Notes: a model not told the origin generated them from the sequence alone. Positions 32,654-44,071 are shown, counted from the first letter of the stretch. The stretch: 64,000 nt of DNA from Hysterangium stoloniferum (GCA_015178975.1 WHVD01000010.1:1-64000); one strand, 5' to 3'. Made by a program: numbers and translations.

Positions 32654-33367
32654 ATGATTACCCTGGACAAAATTAAGAATTATGAAATAAGCACTGGGAG
32701 TGCTTACCAAGTTTTTCCGAAGTTACGCAAAGACAATTATTTTACTTGGAGCGCGAGTATGAAAACCCTGCTGGAGTCTTTGAATCAATGGAAAGTCGTA
32801 ACTGGAGAACTGGTGGATCCTATACACGTAGATGCGAAGGTTCCAACGATGGAGGAACTTGAGATCAAAGAGGCCTGGGAACTTCGAAAGAAGAGGGCCT
32901 ACAGCGAGATAATGCTCTGCGTTGAAGACGAGCCCAGGGTGGCTATAATGGTGGATAGTAATCCGGTCAATGCGTGGGAAACTTTGAAGACGACTTACAG
33001 AACGCGATTGGCCACTAGTCGTGCGACGCTACTTTCCGAACTCGTTCGTATGTGTTACAATGGTACAGGAATTATCAAATATAAATCCCAAATGGACTCC
33101 ACCAGACTTAAATTGTTGGAGGCTGGTCATGCCATCACGAATGCTGACTACCTCAGCCTATTCATGAGTACGCTACCCGAGGATTTCGATATAATGTCAA
33201 CGACAATCGATTATGACATGGATACTGTTGAAGAAGTAGTCAATAAACTGCGTCAAGTTGAGATTCGAAAAGAAATATGTCCAGGCTATGGCGAAGGTTC
33301 TGCATTTCATGCCCAGAGGGGCGAAGGTTCCACGTTTCGCCCCCAGAGGGGAATCAGTATGCAGTGA
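32654..33367 (+). CDS. Copia gag polyprotein, N-terminal part
   Basis: The 237-codon frame starts 67 bases after the 5' LTR and carries the copia gag (UBN2-type) fold signature: NYFTWSASMKTLLESLNQWK near residues 28-48, AWELRKKRAYSEIMLCVEDE, NAWETLKTTYRTRLATSRAT and MSTLPEDFDIMSTTIDYDM. It ends in a short repeat of GEGSxFxxQRG and a TGA at 33365-33367. The nucleocapsid zinc knuckle, CFECGDLSHWASDCPKRKQR, follows in another frame (about 33448-33510), so a frameshift separates the two. Confidence 0.88.
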   Translation: MITLDKIKNYEISTGSAYQVFPKLRKDNYFTWSASMKTLLESLNQWKVVTGELVDPIHVDAKVPTMEELEIKEAWELRKKRAYSEIMLCVEDEPRVAIMVDSNPVNAWETLKTTYRTRLATSRATLLSELVRMCYNGTGIIKYKSQMDSTRLKLLEAGHAITNADYLSLFMSTLPEDFDIMSTTIDYDMDTVEEVVNKLRQVEIRKEICPGYGEGSAFHAQRGEGSTFRPQRGISMQ

Positions 33368-34860
33368 GGAGCGTTTCGTAATAGGGGTCGTGGTCGTGCC
33401 GCCATTCTGCGAGGAACTCAGATCAGGAGGAGTACTCCACAATCTGGTTGTTTTGAATGCGGGGATTTGTCGCATTGGGCAAGCGATTGTCCTAAAAGAA
33501 AGCAGAGATATGCTCAGCGATCTGAAAATTGGAAGAACCAAAATAGAAGTAACGACTCATCTGGAAATACACCATCTCCCTCAGTCGCAAGTAGGGGAAT
33601 GTTTACCACCATCGAATCCACATTTTTTCTTGAGCAAGGAGAGTGTGCCACATAAATATTTCCTGGATTCCGCAGCATCAGGACATTATGTGCCGAGTAT
33701 GTATGACTTACATGATTTTATGGCATACAGAAATCTGAAGAAAATTCAAACGGCAAATGGCACTTATATTTATGCCAGAGGTATTGGAACACTACGTTTC
33801 AAGGTTATGGAACATGGTCTGTAGTTTATAGGAAAAATTCCCAATGTCAAATGGACTCCCGAAGTTAAAGTGCGACTACTTAATCCTGCACAGTTTTTTA
33901 ATGATGGATATCGCGTTATGTTGAGCAAAACTGGTTCTACAATTGTCGATTTGTCAGGCTGTACACTGATTGAGGCGAATGAGAGGGGTAATGTATACCC
34001 TTTCCAGCTGGATACGATCTCCGTGTCACTGCCAGTATGCGAATATACAAATCTATCAGACGATGAATTACAAAATAGGTTGGAAGACGTACCTATGATG
34101 TTTTCCGCAAATTTGACATGCAATATTATGAAATGGCATCAGCGTTTGGGGCATTTTGAGCACGAACGCTATTAGGAATCTTGTGCGACATTTTGCGACC
34201 GGAATGGAGATCGAAGAAATGAAAGGTTTCGAAGCTGACTGCATTGCATGTATTGAAGGTAAACAGTGCAGAAACCCATTCAAAACTGGACGTACCAGAG
34301 CAACAAAATTGGGAGAATTACTCCATATGGATCTTGCCGGACCTATGGAAATGATAAGTTTCGACAAAAAGTGTTATTTCATTATTGTTGTTGACAACTT
34401 CTCCCGTGCTGTATGGGTTGAAACATTAGCAAGCAAGCTGGAAGCAGTGCGCAAAATAAAGGAATATATAACTCAACTGGAGATGTTATTCAATACGAGG
34501 GTCCAAGGAGTTATGATGGATAATGGAACTGAGCTTATAAATTTGGAATTTAGAAGCTATCTGTTATCGAAAGGTATAGCTTTATTTACCTCGGTGCCAT
34601 ATACGCCGCAGCAAAATGGTGTTGCAGAAAGAGGTATACGCACCATTACTGAAGGGGCAAGAACAATGTTATATGCGATGAAAATAGCAGAAGGTGCACG
34701 AAACTTACTATATGCATCAAAACTCCCCAAATTCTTGTGGTCTATCGCAGTCAAAACGATGGCATATTTGAGGAATTGTAGTCCATTGCGTGCAAACAAT
34801 GGACATACACCTATTGAAAGGATAAAGGAACGGTATCTTGGTCTTCGAGGAAGCAGCCAA
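33368..34860 (+). pseudogene. Copia zinc knuckle, protease, GAG-pre-integrase and integrase
   Basis: Order: CCHC knuckle (about 33448-33510), protease KYFLDSAASGHYV (about 33655-33690, D-S-A in place of D-S/T-G), MKWHQRLGHFEHE of GAG-pre-integrase (about 34130-34170) with a frame break, CIACIEGKQC, then integrase: LLHMDLAGPMEM (first Asp), FIIVVDNFSRAVWVE, VMMDNGTELINLEFRSYLLS (second Asp), VPYTPQQNGVAERGIRTITE (Glu). A small internal duplication is visible (ARTMLYAMKIAEGARNLLYA). The domain then stops at GHTPIERI, and the next codons are already RNase H in a different frame. Confidence 0.88.
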
Positions 34861-35228
34861 CAGTCGCCCTTTCATCCACAGAAGCGGAGTATATTGCGCT
34901 TTCAGAAGTGGCTCACGAAATTATGTGGATGTGTCATTTCCTCGAAGAACTTAATATAATATATGAAGAACCGACGGCAATTTTTGAAGATAATCAAGGT
35001 ACTATTGCATTCACACAAAACCAACGCGCTTTGAGAAGGATGAAACACATTGAAGTGAAATACCACTTCATTCGTCATTTGATTGAAAATGACACTATCC
35101 AACTTATCTATCGATTGACTAAACAAATGACTGCAGATATATTGATGAAACCACTCTCCTCACCCATTCACTACCATCACACAGAACGTTTAGCACTTAC
35201 TTCTTCAAAACTCGAGGAGGAGTATTAG
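34855..35228 (+). pseudogene. Copia RNase H, C-terminal part
   Basis: The frame gives TVALSSTEAEYIALSEVAHE (catalytic Glu), FEDNQGTIAFTQNQRALRRM (catalytic Asp), KHIEVKYHFIRHLIEN and TADILMKPL, ending KLEEEY and a stop at the start of the 3' LTR. The entire reverse transcriptase is absent between this and the integrase. Confidence 0.92.
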
Positions 35229-35509
35229 GTATAACGAGTATTGCAGAAGTAAACGCGCATATGAAAAAGGTGAGACAAAATGTCTCGAAAAGACGCAATG
35301 CGTCATATGTTCAATCTCCTCTCGAATGTACTCTTATATACATGTAGTATAGCTAGGGAATCTCAGCGAACGTTTATTCGCTGAGAGTAAGTGATATGTT
35401 TATTGCCTCATCACAAAACAAAACTTATCTATGTATATAGTACTTAAACGTCTTTAGGTATTGTATAATATAGTGAACATTTATTCGCTGAGATACTTAA
35501 ACGTCTTTA
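35223..35509 (+). repeat. 3' LTR of the copia element
   Basis: It is preceded by the purine tract GAGGAGGAG. It contains a perfect 10-bp hairpin TCTCAGCGAA/TTCGCTGAGA (35361-35386, six-base loop) and a second, imperfect one near 35472-35492. Confidence 0.93.
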
Positions 35510-35514
35510 GGATT

Positions 35515-36830
35515 CTCCTTGCCATGTAACCAAATATTATTACTGATGGCACAATCAGAATTGTGGCTTGGCATTTGGAGGTCTTGGTATAAATGCTGAC
35601 AGAACTCATCAAGGCAAGCCTTGATGATTTGGGTCCAACCCATGAGAGTTGGCACTTGCACACTGCTATATTCATTGAGAAAGGATGCATCCTTGTCCAC
35701 TTTTGTAGGATGCAATGCATCACCACAACCTTCCTCATTATGATAAAGCTCATCCAGCAAAGAGTGAATTAGTGTATCTCATTTGAAATATAAATGTATT
35801 AGCATCTCAAATTGAAAGTAAAATCAAATCAAGTAATCACATGTTCACCTTGAGCCCAGCCACCCCACCAGCAAATTGTTGCAAGACTCCAATGCTTTCC
35901 CACAGGTGCATACATGAACCTATACTATGCACCACCCAAACAAAAGCAGTGTGTCATTAATTTTGTAATACCAAGCTCAATATTAGCACCTTCCACAAAC
36001 TCATCAAGCCACTTTTGGATTGTGTCATGAGAGATAGGTGTCCCAGGCTGTACAGTTTCTGTTGAAGTTACACTTGGAAATATACAATCATTTGGCTCCA
36101 ATCAATGGCTATAAACAAAGGTCTCCAAAAATATAGTCCAAGAGTTCATGTGAAAATACATGTCTACTGATGGCATGTCTGGGTGTGGATGAATTTTATA
36201 TCTGTCACTTAGAATGAAGATGCATTAATCTGGTTACATTAAGTGAGGCTTTTGAGTAGTAGTACTTTCAAGGTCACCCTCTTTACTAATGTGATGTTGC
36301 CAGCCCTTCCACTGCTCAAGATGACATTCATCATACATATTTCCATTGATACTCATCCCAAGTTCACAAGTTCTGCCTATAGTGCTTAGCCTGCAGTTTT
36401 GCAAGATCAAAATTCCTAAAAGTCAATCAATCACATGTGCACATAGGATTCATTTAGTGCCTGCCTTGTCCAGAGGGTTCAACCACTTGAAGAAAAGGCT
36501 CACATGAATAAATGTTTAGTTACTTCAAGCCATACTTTCACAAAGTCACTTAGGCATGGTGTGAGTGAAGCCAACATTTCTTTTGGACACTCCTCATTAG
36601 ACCAAGGCATTACAGTATACAATCCATAAATTCTTTGGAGCTGTTGAATGCTGCTGTTCACCTAAAGCTGCATCTCTTGCAATTACCGCCTTGACAATTT
36701 CTTTGACTTCTGGGGCAGATGCCGGATTTCACCTAGCAATCTTCTTTTCTCGATCCCAGTGCCATACCCCATGATATAATCCATTTGGGTCAGGAATTGC
36801 CAAAGTTAACTGTTAAGGCTTGAAAATATT
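35515..36830 (-). pseudogene. Tyrosine recombinase (DNA breaking-rejoining enzyme type) relict
   Basis: Read leftward from 36830: PDPNGLYHGVWHWDREKKIA, NPASAPEVKEIVKAVIARDA, YGLYTVMPWSNEECPKEMLA, a WTLWTR-like segment, HPHPDMPSVDMYFHMNSWTI, PNDCIFPSV, TPISHDTIQKWLDEFVEGAN, THCFCLGGA, YRFMYAPVGKHWSLA, WWGGWAQGE, then LLDELYHNEEGCGDALHP near 35760-35705. This order matches a large fungal recombinase family related to phage integrases and Cryptons. The box normally reading HCFRRGG is HCFCLGG here, so a catalytic Arg is lost. The coding region is broken by many stops and frameshifts. The family match is from memory of its conserved blocks. Confidence 0.75.
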
Positions 36831-37210
36831 TTAAACCCGGACATTGAATCTCACTGTGTGGGTGCCACACACTACTGTGAGGGGTGTCAGGAAAAAGGGA
36901 CAATTGCCATGAATATACATGTTGGCTTCAAACTAAAATATAGTTATATTTTGGTAATACTCAAAATACAATGTTACATGATATATGCTCTTAGAAAAGG
37001 GTCTAAGTCAAAAGTTTACAAGTTTAAACCCGGTCTTAATGTAAATTAACAGGGCCCCAGTACACAGATTGATATATTATGAAGAAAATATACAAAACAA
37101 TATCAACTTTATGCTAGTTAAATATGTCTTTGAGGGCACTTTAAGGTATTCACAGCGGTCACAGCAGTCGCGACACCCTTTGCGGGACTTTCCCCATGGC
37201 CCCACAACAT
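36831..37210. other. Spacer without a supported gene
   Basis: The stretch is AT-rich, and the small frame 36858-37049 has no domain. Confidence 0.5.
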
Positions 37211-38176
37211 GTAGCTAATGCACCCAGTTACTAAAGCTAACGAAATGGCCTTATTGGTGAGGTTGACTTTCGGTGTGTTTTCTCCCCTCAATCAAGCTGA
37301 CATGTGTTCCATTATATAATGCATGCTGTATTGTCACATTGCCAGATAACATCCAAATCATCCAATGGGGAAATATCGATATATTGAAATTCAACCTTCG
37401 ATCCGGCAAAATTGCGTGTGTTAAGTCATGGAGAATGGTGAAACTTTTTCACACGTGATAGATTATCTGTGCCTCCAAACAAGTTGCCTACGGGTCAATT
37501 TATGCACTCCGAGTGCGGCAAATTTCTCCATTGGTCATACCGACAAGAATTATATATGTGAAGGTTGTTGGATTTCTTGATATTTGTGTTGGAAGCCGAT
37601 ACGCTTGGAATTTGCTGTGTTTTCTTTATGGATATACATAATGTATTAGCAGGTGGTATATTCAATGTAGTCGATGGACTCTCGACTACGGAAATTTACA
37701 GTAGCTCACTTATGAGTTGTGATCTACAGACTTTTGTCCCACCTTTCATCCATACAAAAATTTGATCTATATTTCTGAGAAAGGCTACCCTCGAAAAGAC
37801 GAATTTGCCGCCCCGCCGACTCCTGATCTATGTTGTGTTCACAATTCCATGTATTAGAGGGAAGCTACACCACAGCCCACAACCATCAGCAAGCAATATC
37901 TGATGTTATCCTGTTTGGAATGTTATCGGCCTCTCTTGTTCTATATTTTACATGTAAATGATTCAAATAACTCCGATCCAAAGCTTACAGAAATACGTTG
38001 ACACGTAATAAACCTTCCGTTCCTGACGCCTGCGAAGGGCAATGTTACCCCGGTTGTGGCCAAGCCCTTCATCGATCGTGACGACGAGAGCGATGATGGG
38101 TTGAGTTTAATATGGTATAATTAATATAAAATATGAGATGACTAGGTGCGCTGGTTATCTTCATCACCATCCTCCA
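37211..38176. repeat. Downstream flank of Cys/His-gene repeat, copy at 38-41 kb
   Basis: It is homologous to 30120-31091 and the other flanks, starting near GGCCTTATTGGTGAGGTTGA. It runs without a break into the 3' end of a partial gene copy. Confidence 0.82.
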
Positions 38177-38777
38177 TCAATCGTACTCTCGTTTTCGAGA
38201 TCTTGCTTCACCGCCCATTCCACTTGTTAGCGATGTTTTGAAGATCTGGATCTCCCGGGTGACGATATACAATTTCCTTAACTACTTGGACATAGCTGCG
38301 AATTATGAGTGTTCGCAGGAAGTCTGAACACTCTGCACACCCCTTCCGATGCCCCGCTCCTGGGGCGCAATATTTGCAGAAGACGAGTTTTGAACACTCA
38401 GGACTAGATAACACGTGATTCCGCACCTCCCTTGGTCGGGGAAAGTTTGGTGACAACTGGGGCAGAAGTCACTGATGTATTTCATTGCCTTTACCCACTT
38501 TTCGCTTGTGTCAATGATCGACCCATCCTGAAGTTTCAGGCAATGGGCGCGAATGGCTTCCAACTGATCCCGCACGTGCACCAACCAGTGTTTAAATGGA
38601 TGGCGTGAATAGGTTAATTGGTTACATGGCAACTTGGGGCCGTATTTAGGCCCATATGGGCAAGGTTGTTTCCACGGAGGTGGGGATATGCGGCCAAGGG
38701 TGGGTAAGGTTTGGAGGGACGAGGATGATGTTGGTGGTGGACCATGGGGAGACACAAAGGCAACCCTCCATTCTCCA
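38177..38777 (-). pseudogene. Tandem partial duplicate of the last exon of the Cys/His-rich gene
   Basis: 38177-38777 repeats 38778-39327 plus part of 39675-39730: the same HPFKHWLVHVRDQLEAIR, FCPSCHQTF, ANIAPQERGIGRG in a shifted frame, and SDFLRTLIIRSYVQVVKEI. A one-base deletion in the PGPREV region and a 14-bp loss near its 3' end break it. The duplication unit is about 600 bp, and the junction with the full copy lies at about 38770. Confidence 0.85.
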
Positions 38778-41144
38778 TCAATCATACTCTCGTTTTTCGA
38801 GATCTTGCTCCATCGCCCATTCCACCACCTGCCTGTTAGCGATGTTTTGAAGATCTGGATCGCCCGGGTGACGATATCTAATTTCCTTAACTACTTGGAC
38901 ATAGCTGCGAATTATGAGTGTTCGCAGGAGGTCTGAACACTCTGCACACCCCTTCCGATGCCCCGCTCCTGGGGCGCAATATTTGCAGAGGACGAGTTTT
39001 GAACACTCAGGACTAGATAACACGTGATTCCGCACCTCCCTTGGTCCGGGGAAAGTTTTGTGACAACTGGGGCAGAAGTCACTGATGTATTTCATTGCCT
39101 TTACCCACTTTTCGCTGGTGTCAATGATCGACCCATCCTGAAGTTTCAGGCAATGGGTGCGAATGGCTTCCAACTGATCCCGCACGTGCACCAACCAGTG
39201 TTTAAATGGATGGCGTGAATAGGTTAATTGGTTACATGGCAACTTGGGGCCGTATTTAGGCCCATATGGGCAAGGTTGTTTCCACGGAGGTGGGGATATG
39301 CGGCCAAGGGTGGGCAAGGTTTGGAGGTATAACAAATATACTCAGTCGACACGTAAGGGTGATTCGACTATATTTGTTACCTATAACAAATATACTATGA
39401 CATGTACTTGTTAAGCTATTGTAACTATAATCAAGAAGATAATAACATACCTCAGTCGACACGTAAGGGTGATTCGACTGAGGTATGGGTGTGTAACTGT
39501 CGTAGTTAAATACTCTTCGGTTAACGTGCGGCTGAGATGGTAATACGTGTGTTCTAAGGTACGGTATGGCTGGGTACTGTCATATAAGCTTGATACCAGA
39601 TGGGACGGTGTTGTTTAGTGTCGTTGTGTAAGTTTAACTTAAGCTTGGGCGCACGAGTCTATTTCAACAGGAGGGACGAGGATGATGTTGGTGGTGGACC
39701 ATGGGGAGACACAAAGGCAACCTCAGTGGGTGAATTCCCGCCAATCCGCTGATTGCCGGGGCTCTTGTGTCCGCGGACAGGAAGGCCATCGCCTCCTGCC
39801 GACGGTTCAGGACAATTTGGGTAAATTTGTGGGTTGGCGGGGGAGCTCCTGTTGATATATTTAATTAGTACTGCTTCATTTAGGTGTGAGAAAATAATGT
39901 CTACCTTTGCTCCCCGTCAACCCAAGGGAAGGCCACTGGCGAGTGTGGCGTCCGTTGTATTGGAAACTCGTGCACATAAGCCGGATTGGACGTCAAGCTA
40001 CACCACAGAGCACATTCATCAGTAGATGTATCATGAATCTCAATTGACAACAGTAAATACCTGAGAGTGTGACCTGGAGTTAAAAACGCGGGAGCAGGGA
40101 CAGTGCCACCCGGATTTGAGAGAGATGCCAGGTTAATAGATATTGAACCACTGTTGGCAACTGTGGAACTAGAAACCCTGAGTTTTCAGCGCAATTTAAT
40201 TCCAATTAATAAAACGTCTGGACAAAGCTTATATTTTACATACCCATTCCATCCAGCGAGTGACGAATATGAAGAGATGTAGGTATCCTGTATCCCCGTC
40301 AGATGAGCTGTCCTGTAAGGATATTGCATCCTATTTGGAAGCGCCGGTAGATACTGGGGTTGATTCAGAGATGAAAATCGGGGATAACAGTGATTTTCAT
40401 GGGTATGCGCTTGCAAGACATCTACCTCTCCGAGTGGATCTTGGTGTGGGATGATATCGCTGCATCAAATGATTTGTACAAGGATCATAAGTATTTAATC
40501 GCAATAAACTCACTCATACTCATGGCCATGTGTCGAAGAATAACTGGGTAATGTAAGTGGGACAATGCCGAATCGCCCACCGTAATCCTCAATAGTCCCT
40601 TGCGAAGAAGACATTTCTCTAGCATAGGGAATGGGCCTGGAACGTGAAATTATCAAACTTTAAAAAAAGCAATCAGTAGGTCTGGACTCACGATCCATAA
40701 TCAAACACCTGGTTGCCGTCGCGACTGGAGGACGAACTGGAGATAGGAGGTGACGGTATGCTTCCCAAGTTGAAGCTCGTATTTCCAATGCCGACACTGA
40801 GTGAGCTGGCATCAATGACGTGATTCCGGAGCGGATGCCTATACGACATTTGAAAGTCCGGAAAGGAAAATAACGATTGTCAAAAGTACGTACCCATCAT
40901 GAGAACCGTGATGATGATAAATGCGTTCCGGGGAACACAAATCGGCAAACGGAACGTTATGGTAACCCGCCAATGGGTTCTTGTTAGTTGGTCTATCCAC
41001 GAGCCCATCATGAGTATATTCTTGAGAAGGAACCGACTCGAAGACATGGTGTTGAGCGTGGACTGGCACACCACTCAAGTCCATAGGGTGACCTTCATCT
41101 GCTTGGCTGTGCCGACAATAATATGACCATGGGTGAGATGACAT
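38778..41144 (-). pseudogene. Cys/His-rich repeated gene, best copy (7 exons, one 342-bp insertion)
   Basis: Minus-strand exons: 41144-40894, 40838-40692, 40636-40514, 40459-40244, 40177-40061, 39997-39905 and 39848-38778. The six introns (55, 55, 54, 66, 63 and 56 bp) all have GT..AG ends. With the 342-bp insert (39328-39669) and one 5-bp duplication left out, the exons total 1,671 nt: 556 codons plus TGA, with no internal stop. N-terminal parts are rich in Ser, Pro, His (MSSHPWSYYCRHSQADEG at 1-18; SIPSPPISSSSSRDG later). Residues about 459-482 hold CPSCx12HxxxxxxC and 488-504 hold CKYCx5HxxxGCAEC, perhaps two zinc sites. I recognise no named family; a DNA-binding or other regulator is a guess. 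There is no signal peptide. The insertion breaks exon 7, so this copy is probably inactive. Confidence 0.8.
39328..39669. mobile_element. 342-bp insertion with GGAGG target duplication and two hairpins
   Basis: Compared with the uninterrupted sequence at 38711-38730, the last exon is split here, with GGAGG at 39323-39327 and 39670-39674. The insert starts TATAACAAATATA and ends TTTCAACA. It holds two hairpins (39330-39379 and 39446-39487) with an identical 28-base core (39341-39368 and 39451-39478) inside different stems. The 5-bp duplication suggests an LTR-type integration. Confidence 0.85.
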
Positions 41145-42210
41145 TGTAATAGACGATGATAGCGTAATGCTCACTCATAATGACCCCCCTGTTCCCGCTC
41201 TATCAAGGAAGGTTCTGTCATAAGTGGAATGCCATCCGACAGGGCAGTCCTACAGCAGAATAATAGATAAACGTAGACTTAGAGTCGTGTTAAACGCAAC
41301 TTACGTATGGTTGAAGTCGATAGCACCCGTGGGTGGATTCTCACTGGAACCCGCTTCACTATATGGCATTAATGAGGACAACTGTTGACAGAGAAATCAC
41401 GGACACGATCGAGTGAACTCACAGATGGGGCAAAGATGAAGGAGAGTGTGCGACGAGTGAACGCAATGTCACTGTTAAATGCAATAGACATTCTTTTGAT
41501 AATAGGAGATAACTGTGCAGTAAGTGGGACGTGGATTGCGAAAAGCTTTGGTGGAAAGCTAGTGGACGGAGTAAGAGTTAAGCAAGGTTATAGTATTCGA
41601 CTCTATCAGCAAACTTAAATATCAAATATCAAAGATGACATTGATTTGTTGTTACTTGTGGGTTTGGAAACCGACATCGCGTCGCAACCGCTGTGTTGTA
41701 TCGGTTCCATCACGAAAGCTTGCCTAAAGGTGAATGAATCGGTGCGGGTGGTATTTGACAGTCTGCCCTTAACCTGATCTAAGAAGAGGAACCGCACAGT
41801 CGCCGCACGTCAGCCACGGATCAGAAAATTCGACGATTCCAAGTTGAGCTGAAAATAGCTGATTACAGAATTTGTCGCGTAACTAGACAGGAATTAAGGA
41901 AGGAAACAGATCGTATTAGAATACCTGGCACTTATCGCATAGCAGGTTGATAAATTAATAGACCTCCCTGTCGCCTTAAACTTCTTTACTGAACAGGCGA
42001 AAGGAGTGCTCTATATTTGGTGTTAAATCCAAGTCATCGGGTTCTACGCCAGACACACGACACTCCTGCCTTCATTTGTGAATTTAAAGTGGTCTACACA
42101 GTGCTATCAGAATCTCTAGTCAGAGTCAGACTTTGTAGTTTTCAAGCATCTTTACTTGTCTGGAGCGCTAGGACTCAAGAAAATATATGGGCCCCGGATA
42201 AGTCTTAACT
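41145..42210 (-). repeat. Upstream flank of the Cys/His-rich gene copy at 41 kb
   Basis: Conserved with 52418-52881 plus 54039-54330, and weakly with 6868-7560. It may contain promoter and untranslated leader, since conservation extends to the most diverged copy. Short minus-strand frames (41615-41797) are not long enough to call an upstream exon. Confidence 0.65.
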
Positions 42211-42758
42211 AAATATGGTATAATCGGGGAATTGATATAGTCGATTCTAAGCACAATTGAGTTCTCCTTCAACTCAAATTCGCTGTCCACTCGTGGATCG
42301 ACCTCAGATCTTCATTCCTCGGGCTTCAGAATCCTTTAAAAGGTCTGTTTGTGGGTTACCCTTTGAGAAGGAGTGGCTTGGTGAAGCCCGATCGACAATC
42401 TACATCAGGACAATCGCTAATTAATTCGGCGTGTGCTTGTCACTTCCAACACTCAACTTCCTGCTCTTCTAGAAGGGAAAGAAAACCACCACAAGGGGGG
42501 GAGGAGTGTGAGTGACCGTGTATCCGCTTAAGGACTCCTCGTTTAAATGTACGACTTCATTGCGACTTCATTGCATTGACGTGATTTATGGGAGTGCTGA
42601 ATCGCACCCAATACAGATGAGATGCATTGAGTAACCGAGTTAGGCAAAACAATTCCTTGTACCTACGTATTTGATTAAGAACGTCTTAAAACTTCTTAAA
42701 TCAAACTGGGAACCTTCGCCAGAATGATGATATGTGGGAGTGTTGAACGGCATCGATA
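42211..42758. other. Unique spacer without a supported gene
   Basis: No repeats or domains were found. It ends abruptly at about 42759 in the post-gypsy block. Confidence 0.5.
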
Positions 42759-43350
42759 GGGGGGCTCACCAATGCATTATTGAGATGCAGGAGCAACAGA
42801 GGTGTATGATGACCAATGTTGTGACTACACCTCAGTAGGGACTGCACTTGGGTGTGGAGGGAGCAGAACCAGTCTGTTGCATTGGCAGAGAGATTAGAGC
42901 CACATGGGATGGCACCAAGGCAGCATGATAGGGAACAGGATAGTAGTAGTCATAGCTGCCAGGGCAAGTGAAAGAAGCAGAGGGTTGTTTCTTCTACCAT
43001 GGGGTCATGATGACCTCTGAGGGGTTAGGTTTTCTGGCAGTTCTGACATGAATCAGATTTTACTCAATAAAGTTGAATAATGATTGAAGAATATTCAATA
43101 ATATCAAGTACAGATGCCTCATTTGATGAAGTATTGTCCTGTTGATAGCATGAGGCAAAGATAGAACACAGAAGGACATGAATAATTAAGTTGAATAAAT
43201 CTCAGGTATAGAAGTCAAATTAGCAACACAATATTTATGATACAGATTATAATACAGGTTTTCTGAGTGACTTTCCTTGCTCCTATTGTAGCCATTTTAT
43301 GCCTTTCTTCATTTAACTATGATTAAATTATGACCTAAGAATGAGATCAT

Positions 43351-44071
43351 TGTTAAGAACTAAAAACTGACGATTGTCGGTGGCTGACGGGGACCGATCG
43401 GAAGGACTTGGCTTCAGCTTATGTGCTGCGCCCTCGCAAATATCCGTAGGTTGTCCTTAGATTTCAGACGGGCGAAGACTAATCCTAAGAAGAACCTTTT
43501 GGCGAGATACCGATCGGAACCGAAGGACAAGTCAAGTGTCGGGCCAAGGGGTCAGGGCCGAGAGTGGGCAAGCGCACGTGAAGGCGGATAGGGGAATTCT
43601 TAGTATGAGACTGTTGCAGACGTATGAGGGTATTCTGAGTTGATATTCTGATTGCCTGGTAACTACAACTACAGCAGGTTCATATACAAGTAACAGGCAT
43701 CTAGAAAATACTAATGGGGAGAAGGGCGGAAAACGGTATTAGCATTAAGCTTGACTAGGAACGGGAAGTTTATGATTAGTTCGGAGGCCGATGATAACCG
43801 AGAATGGAAATTACGATAAAAGGAAATAATTCGAGGACTACAAATATAGATAGACATGTGTGAAACATAGGATGGGATGGATCAACATAATGAAAGGGAC
43901 GTATCAAAGCATAACCAGACAGAAAGGCGTAGTCGGGTTTGATTGACCGGAAGGCATACGTCAGCGTTAGGGGTCCGACGGCTTCCGAGATCTCATCTTG
44001 TTGAAGACGTATAACTACGATATACCATCAGGGACCGTTGGCGTGTGAAGGGTTGCGACACAGTCATAACA
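43351..44071 (+). mobile_element. Solo LTR (721 bp) with ATCAT target duplication
   Basis: It starts TGTTAAGAAC and ends CAGTCATAACA, with ATCAT at 43346-43350 and 44072-44076. The unfilled sites at about 28913-28917 and 62696-62700 show a single ATCAT. It is the same family as 10002 and 24390. Confidence 0.96.

Larger units (their letters stand above)
32308..35509 (+). mobile_element. Ty1/copia element with both LTRs, reverse transcriptase deleted
   Basis: The 5' LTR is 32308-32586 and the 3' LTR 35223-35509. The element is flanked by GGATT at 32303-32307 and 35510-35514, so the borders are firm. Both LTRs start TATTAGGTATAACGAG and end ACGTCTTTA, that is TA..TA and not TG..CA. At 3.2 kb it is shorter than usual because an internal deletion joins integrase to RNase H at about 34855. 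It is non-autonomous. Confidence 0.95.

Noticed and set aside
39834..40025. Plus-strand frame containing MSTFAPRQPKGRPLASVASV, repeated at 31.9 and 51.2 kb
   Set aside because: It is antisense to exon 6 of the minus-strand gene. The minus strand has matching splice sites and phase in several copies, while the plus frame ends differently in each copy.
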